This document shows, piece by piece, positions 6,317 to 9,793 of a DNA stretch of 9,793 nucleotides. The position numbers were made by a program, and so were the translations under genes. Source of the DNA: Thermoplasmata archaeon (GTDB taxonomy: Archaea; Thermoplasmatota; Penumbrarchaeia; Penumbrarchaeales; EX4484-36); NCBI GenBank assembly GCA_021160765.1, contig JAGHBW010000040.1, positions 1-9,793 of the forward strand. Reading direction: 5' to 3'. The notes under the pieces are model-generated. The model saw nothing but the letters and a program-made list of their open reading frames with translations, was not told the origin of the DNA and ran no database searches. Each line of letters opens with the position of its first letter. The first letter of the stretch is position 1.

Positions 6317-6321
6317 AGGTG
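6315..6321 (+). promoter_or_regulatory. Shine-Dalgarno site that decides the gcvH start
   Basis: AGAGGTGA spans the end of the gcvT stop codon and ends 6 bases before ATG 6328, normal archaeal spacing. An in-frame GTG at 6319 lies inside this site, so initiation there is unlikely. The overlap with the gcvT stop suggests translational coupling. Confidence 0.6.
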
Positions 6322-6327
6322 AAGAGG

Positions 6328-6741
6328 ATGGTAAAGATAGAGGATATAGAACTTAGGGACGGGCTTTACTACACGAAGACGCATGAGTGGTGTATGGTGG
6401 ACGATGACACTGCCACTGTGGGCATAACAGATTACGCAGCCAAGGTTATGACAGACATCGTATATGTTGAGGTGCCGGAGGTTGAGGATACAGTAACTCA
6501 GGGTGAGCCGTGCGGAACCATTGAATCTGTGAAGGCCGCTGAGGACATCTACTCCCCTGTTTCCGGCAGGGTTGTGGAGGTGAACACGGAGGTTGTGGAC
6601 TCACCTGAAGTCCTCAACACCGCCCCCTACGACTCCTGGCTTTTCAAGGTGAAGCTCTCCAACAAGAAGGAGCTCCTGAACCTTCTTTCCAAGGAGGACT
6701 ATCTGGAATTCCTGAAGAAGGAGATTGAGAAGGGGGAGTAA
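6328..6741 (+). CDS. gcvH: glycine cleavage system H protein (lipoyl carrier)
   Basis: GcvH is the small shuttle that carries the aminomethyl group on a lipoylated lysine between the P, T and L proteins. Counting from ATG 6328 it has 137 residues, close to the usual 125-135. The family pattern is clear: YYTKTHEWCMV near the N-terminus, VGITDYAAKVMTDIVYVEVP in the middle, and GTIESVKAAEDIYSPVSG with the lipoyl acceptor Lys69. The downstream YDSWLFKVKLS is also typical. The C-terminus ends in a Lys/Glu-rich helix. The start is placed at ATG because AGAGGTGA stands 6 bases upstream; the GTG at 6319 would add MKR. The gene begins 11 bases after gcvT and ends 3 bases before the TTG of alaX. Lipoylation needs enzymes not found here. 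Confidence 0.95.
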   Translation: MVKIEDIELRDGLYYTKTHEWCMVDDDTATVGITDYAAKVMTDIVYVEVPEVEDTVTQGEPCGTIESVKAAEDIYSPVSGRVVEVNTEVVDSPEVLNTAPYDSWLFKVKLSNKKELLNLLSKEDYLEFLKKEIEKGE

Positions 6742-6744
6742 ATA

Positions 6745-7458
6745 TTGACTGACCTCCTCTACCTTCACTCACTTGAGGCGTGCTACCTGAGGGAGTTTGA
6801 TGCGGAGGTTGTGAGAGGTCAGGAGGATTACGTTGTCCTGAACAGAACGCTTTTCTACCCCACAGGTGGAGGGCAACCCACTGATCAGGGAAGACTTATC
6901 TGGGATGGTGGGGAGGCCAGGGTGGTTGAGGTGGTGAAGGGGAGGGAGATAAAGCACCACCTGGAGGGTGAGCTCCCTGAAAGAGGCACATCTGTGAAGG
7001 GCATCTTAGACTGGGACAGGCGCTATTCCCACATGCGTATGCACACCGCACAGCACCTGGTCTCCGCCCTTGCGTTTGACATATTCGGGGTCAGGACCGT
7101 GGGAAACCAGATAAGGGCCGATCGCTCTCACATAGATTTCTACCCAGCACACTTCACCGATGAGGACATAAGAAGGCTGGAGGGGGAGGCAAACAGGCTG
7201 ATAGATGAGGGAAGGCCCCTTAAACTCTACTTCCTCCCCAGAGAGGAGGTTCTGAAGAGGTTCAGCGATGGAAGGGTGGACGTCTCCAGGCTCCCTCAAT
7301 CGGTAGAGGAGGTCAGGATAATTGAGATAGAGGGCGTGGACACCTGCCCCTGCGGCGGAACTCATGTTAAGAACCTGAAAGAGCTTAAGGGTGTGGAGGT
7401 CCTCTCCAAGAAGAGCAAGGGGAGGGACAAGCAGAGGCTCTACTACCGCCTACTTTAA
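6745..7458 (+). CDS. alaX: alanyl-tRNA editing protein AlaX (trans-editing hydrolase)
   Basis: AlaX is a free-standing editing domain homologous to that of alanyl-tRNA synthetase; it hydrolyses tRNA-Ala wrongly charged with serine (in some forms glycine). The 237 residues match the mid-sized AlaX type: an N-terminal beta-barrel part (RTLFYPTGGGQPTDQG, 34-49) and the zinc editing site. The zinc ligands are seen as MHTAQHL with His100 and His104, and CPCGGTHV with Cys203 and His207. The DGG-type linker and C-Ala domain of full synthetases are absent, so it is not a broken alaS. The start is TTG 6745, with GGGGGAG 8 bases upstream overlapping the end of gcvH; no ATG or GTG in this frame is near. 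It is third in the gcv operon, and its last 9 bases overlap the convergent adenine deaminase gene. Confidence 0.9.
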   Translation: MTDLLYLHSLEACYLREFDAEVVRGQEDYVVLNRTLFYPTGGGQPTDQGRLIWDGGEARVVEVVKGREIKHHLEGELPERGTSVKGILDWDRRYSHMRMHTAQHLVSALAFDIFGVRTVGNQIRADRSHIDFYPAHFTDEDIRRLEGEANRLIDEGRPLKLYFLPREEVLKRFSDGRVDVSRLPQSVEEVRIIEIEGVDTCPCGGTHVKNLKELKGVEVLSKKSKGRDKQRLYYRLL

Positions 7459-9060
7459 CTGCTCTGTGAGGCCAACATATCTGAATTTCTCAGAGTCAAA
7501 AAGCCCTAGAGGGGTTAGCCTCAGTTTCGGTATCACAGTAAGTGAGAGAAAACTCAAGGTTGAGAGGGGGTGCTCAAGGATGCATCCCATCCCCTGTATC
7601 ACATCCTCAATCTCCGTTATCCCCTCCGCCGCCCTCTCCGGTTTTATTCCAGTCATCAGCCCTGCCACCTCAAGAGGCATCCTCCTCACCTCCTCTCTGT
7701 CGTAGACCGCTATCCCCCCTTTCATCTCCACAACCTCCCTTAAAACCCTCTCCAATGAATCTGCGTCAACGGCGACCCCCACCACGTTGTGTGAATCGTG
7801 AGAGACGGACAGGGCAAAGCCCCCTCTCTTTATCCCAACACCCCTTACAAAGCCCACTCCAACACCACCCCCTCCATATCTGTCCAGGGATGCTGCGATG
7901 AGTATGTCCCTTGAAGGGTCTGGAAGCACCTCCCCCTCCTCCACCTCAACCAGCTGTGAATCTGTATGGAGTGTGCCATCCCTCACCACTATCACCCTCA
8001 CCACGGCAGGCGGGCTGATCTCCACCTGAAGGCGGGAAAGTGGTGGGGGCTTGGCGGTGAAGTTGTTTACAGGGAGGTAGGGGGGCAGGTCAAATAACGG
8101 CACCCCATCCTTCACAACAAGCTCTCCATCCACAAAGACCTCCCAGACCTTAAACTCCTTAAGGTCCTCCACCACAACCATATCAGCGGGATCCCCGGGG
8201 TGAAGTAAACCCACTGGAAGGCGGTAGTGTTCCTTGGGCGTTGCGGAGGCCATTTCAACGGCCTCCAGGGGGTCCAGCCCCTCCTCAACAGCGCTTCTAA
8301 GAAGGGCATCCATGTGCCCGCGGATGAGGTCAGGGGCGGATAAGTCATCGGTGCAGAGGGCCTTCCTGCCCCTTGCGTTCACAAGATCAATGTTCTTTGC
8401 TGTGGACCCCTGCCGGACGAGTATTATCATCCCCATATCCGATTTCTCCTCCGCCTCCTCTACAGTGGTGCACTCGTGATCAGTGGATATACCCGCTGAG
8501 ACGTACCTTTTAAGCTCATCTCCAGTGAGCCCCGGTGCATGGCCGTCCACAGGCTTTCCAAGAGCCTTGGCAGCCTCTATCTTCTCCACAATCTCAGCTC
8601 TTCCCTCAATCACCCCCGGGTAGTCCATGACCTCACCCAGGGCAACCACCTCATCCAGCCTCAGAAGCTCCTCCACCTCATCCGGTGTAAGAATTGCACC
8701 GGAGGGTTCAAAGGGGCTGGCTGGAACGGTTGAGGGTGCTGTGAAGAAGATCTTCTGTGGCACCGTCCTTGAATCCTCAATCATCCAGATGACCCCCAGG
8801 GAGCCCATAACATTGGCTATCTCATGGGGGTCTGCCACCACCGCCACCGTTCCATGGGGAAGGGAGAGATAGGCGAAGCGGGAGGGTATGAGGAATGATC
8901 TTTCAATGTGAACGTGGGAGTCAACAAGGGCTGGAAGGATATACCTCCTCCCCCCTTCCCCCCTCTCCACACTTCTGATCCTCCCTCCAGATAGGCAGAC
9001 AACGCCCGGGTAGATGTCACCCTCTCTTACGTCCACAATCTGCCCCTTTACCCTCTGCAT
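7450..9060 (-). CDS. ade: adenine deaminase
   Basis: The enzyme converts adenine to hypoxanthine and ammonia in purine salvage (EC 3.5.4.2), in the cytoplasm, using a dinuclear metal centre of the amidohydrolase fold. At 536 residues it is slightly shorter than bacterial Ade. Motifs in order: PALVDSHVHIERS (43-55, metal ligands His49 and His51), VADPHEIANV (75-84), ALGEVMDYPGV (140-150, with Glu143), DGHAPGLTG (172-180), STDHECT (192-198, His195) and CTDD (236-239, Asp238). The C-terminal domain carries SLDRYGGG, GVGFVRGVGIKRGGFA and SVSHDSHN (418-425), typical of Ade rather than of dihydroorotase relatives. ATG 9060 has GAGG 3 bases upstream and a TATA-like box further up. The gene is convergent with alaX, with a 9-base overlap, so transcription of one runs into the other. 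Confidence 0.94.
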   Translation of the reverse strand: MQRVKGQIVDVREGDIYPGVVCLSGGRIRSVERGEGGRRYILPALVDSHVHIERSFLIPSRFAYLSLPHGTVAVVADPHEIANVMGSLGVIWMIEDSRTVPQKIFFTAPSTVPASPFEPSGAILTPDEVEELLRLDEVVALGEVMDYPGVIEGRAEIVEKIEAAKALGKPVDGHAPGLTGDELKRYVSAGISTDHECTTVEEAEEKSDMGMIILVRQGSTAKNIDLVNARGRKALCTDDLSAPDLIRGHMDALLRSAVEEGLDPLEAVEMASATPKEHYRLPVGLLHPGDPADMVVVEDLKEFKVWEVFVDGELVVKDGVPLFDLPPYLPVNNFTAKPPPLSRLQVEISPPAVVRVIVVRDGTLHTDSQLVEVEEGEVLPDPSRDILIAASLDRYGGGGVGVGFVRGVGIKRGGFALSVSHDSHNVVGVAVDADSLERVLREVVEMKGGIAVYDREEVRRMPLEVAGLMTGIKPERAAEGITEIEDVIQGMGCILEHPLSTLSFLSLTVIPKLRLTPLGLFDSEKFRYVGLTEQLK

Positions 9061-9090
9061 TTTCCTCGGTTTGAGAAATCACTCATCCTG

Positions 9091-9098
9091 AATAAAAC
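9091..9098 (-). promoter_or_regulatory. TATA-like box for ade
   Basis: The minus strand reads GTTTTATT at this place, about 34 bases upstream of ATG 9060. It predicts an RNA start near 9068-9070, leaving a very short leader with the weak GAGG site. It lies in the 113-base space shared with the divergent peptidase gene. Confidence 0.38.
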
Positions 9099-9142
9099 AG
9101 TTATCTTCCAATTCTCACAGAGTTCAAAAAAGCCACCCGCAA

Positions 9143-9151
9143 CTAATATAA
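9143..9151 (+). promoter_or_regulatory. TATA-like box for the M28 peptidase gene
   Basis: CTAATATAA is centred about 27 bases before ATG 9174, and no ribosome binding site precedes that ATG (TTAAGAACC instead). Both point to a leaderless transcript starting at the ATG. A purine-rich AGTTCAAAAAAG lies upstream at 9121-9132. Confidence 0.5.
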
Positions 9152-9173
9152 CCACCCTGTACAATTAAGAACC

Positions 9174-9793
9174 ATGAGCATCCCCACACTCTTTTTCAAA
9201 AGGAAGAAGTTGCTGTTTGCCCTAACGGCGGTGGTTATACTTGCAGTTGCAGGTGCGGCGGCCATTATGGGGGGTGGAGGGGGGAAGGAGACCGAGGTCA
9301 TCCTTGTTGAGCCATATCTTGCCAGGGAGACATTTAACCTGCTCTACTCCTTCGGACCCAGGCTCACAGGCACTGAAAGCTGCGAGGCGGCAGTTGAATC
9401 TGTGGTGTCCTACCTCTCAAATGCCGACCTCAATGTGACCGTTGAGCGGCACCCACATGTGCTGTTTGAGGTGAGATCCTCCTATCTGGCCCTTGTTCCA
9501 TACGGCCCGGCAGGGAGGTTTCCTCTCCCCGGGGCCGAGCCCATAGAGTTCGTTCACGCCATTGACTACGTCTTCCAGGGGTACTCCTGGTCGTACAGCT
9601 GGAACGACTTCAGGGACGACCTTGAGATAGCCTATATAGAGAACTACGAGGGGGGTCCCATGCAGGGGGTTAAGGGGAAGGCGGTGGTGGTCAGGAACGG
9701 TGAGAACCTCCCTCCAAACGGTGACCTGATGAAGGCGGCGAAGAGGGCGGGTGCAAAGGCGCTCATTATACACAACGTAAGGTACGATCCAGA
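9174..9793 (+). CDS. membrane-anchored M28-type metallopeptidase with PA domain, 5' part only
   Basis: The first 206 codons are present and the right edge cuts the gene. A basic start (MSIPTLFFKRKK) leads into one hydrophobic helix (13-31) and a glycine linker (MGGGGGK), so the protein is held in the membrane with its body outside. Residues 58-90 (YSFGPRLTGTESCEAAVESV) match the N-terminal 'GPRLTGS' region of M28 aminopeptidases. Residues from about 150, with VKGKAVVVRNGE and AAKRAGAKALIIHNV, match a protease-associated (PA) domain inserted before the catalytic core. The zinc-binding His/Asp/Glu residues would lie beyond the window, so activity cannot be judged. Its role would be trimming peptides outside the cell. 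The start is ATG 9174, behind a TATA box at leaderless spacing and divergent from ade. Confidence 0.78.
   Translation, partial: MSIPTLFFKRKKLLFALTAVVILAVAGAAAIMGGGGGKETEVILVEPYLARETFNLLYSFGPRLTGTESCEAAVESVVSYLSNADLNVTVERHPHVLFEVRSSYLALVPYGPAGRFPLPGAEPIEFVHAIDYVFQGYSWSYSWNDFRDDLEIAYIENYEGGPMQGVKGKAVVVRNGENLPPNGDLMKAAKRAGAKALIIHNVRYDP

Noticed and set aside
7542..7901. Plus-strand frame of 119 codons opposite ade
   Set aside because: Its Pro/Ser-rich translation is typical of a shadow of a GC-rich gene; ade itself is clear.
1..9793. CRISPR array, tRNA, rRNA, transposase or attachment site
   Set aside because: No regularly spaced repeats, cloverleaf, rRNA-like sequence, transposase motif or terminal inverted repeats with duplications were seen on either strand.

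Overview
The window looks archaeal, most likely a thermophilic euryarchaeote. TATA-like boxes sit about 26 bases upstream of several start codons, as expected for leaderless transcripts. Arginine is coded mostly by AGG/AGA, and there is a free-standing AlaX editing protein. The phylum cannot be fixed from the window alone; a Thermoplasmata-like lineage is a guess.

Left part (1-2100). The 5' end of an unidentified minus-strand gene leaves the window at the left edge. A three-helix membrane protein (361-633, minus) follows, directly abutting what looks like the first 17 codons of a winged-helix regulator. That reading frame then runs into a GC hairpin and T tract, so it appears to be a remnant that now holds the terminator. 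Diverging from this pair is an RsmB/NSUN-type RNA m5C methyltransferase (725-1834). It ends in a perfect hairpin, behind which lies a broken C-terminal tail of a surface-anchored protein (1870-2088, minus).

Middle part (2100-5104, minus). A roughly 12-helix membrane protein of unknown family is followed at once by an N-terminally anchored, glycosylation-sequon-rich beta-propeller protein with six Asp boxes. They look like a membrane/surface pair, with the tail remnant behind them.

Right part (5231-9793). A tight plus-strand operon, gcvT-gcvH-alaX, encodes two glycine cleavage components and a trans-editing enzyme that clears misacylated tRNA-Ala. gcvP and the lipoamide dehydrogenase are not in the window. 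The operon meets the adenine deaminase gene (minus) tail to tail with a 9-base overlap. Divergent from the deaminase gene is the start of a membrane-anchored M28-type metallopeptidase with a PA-like domain, cut by the right edge.

Most genes are ordinary housekeeping or surface functions. The least explained parts are the membrane/propeller pair and the two gene remnants. I found no CRISPR array, tRNA, rRNA or intact mobile element.
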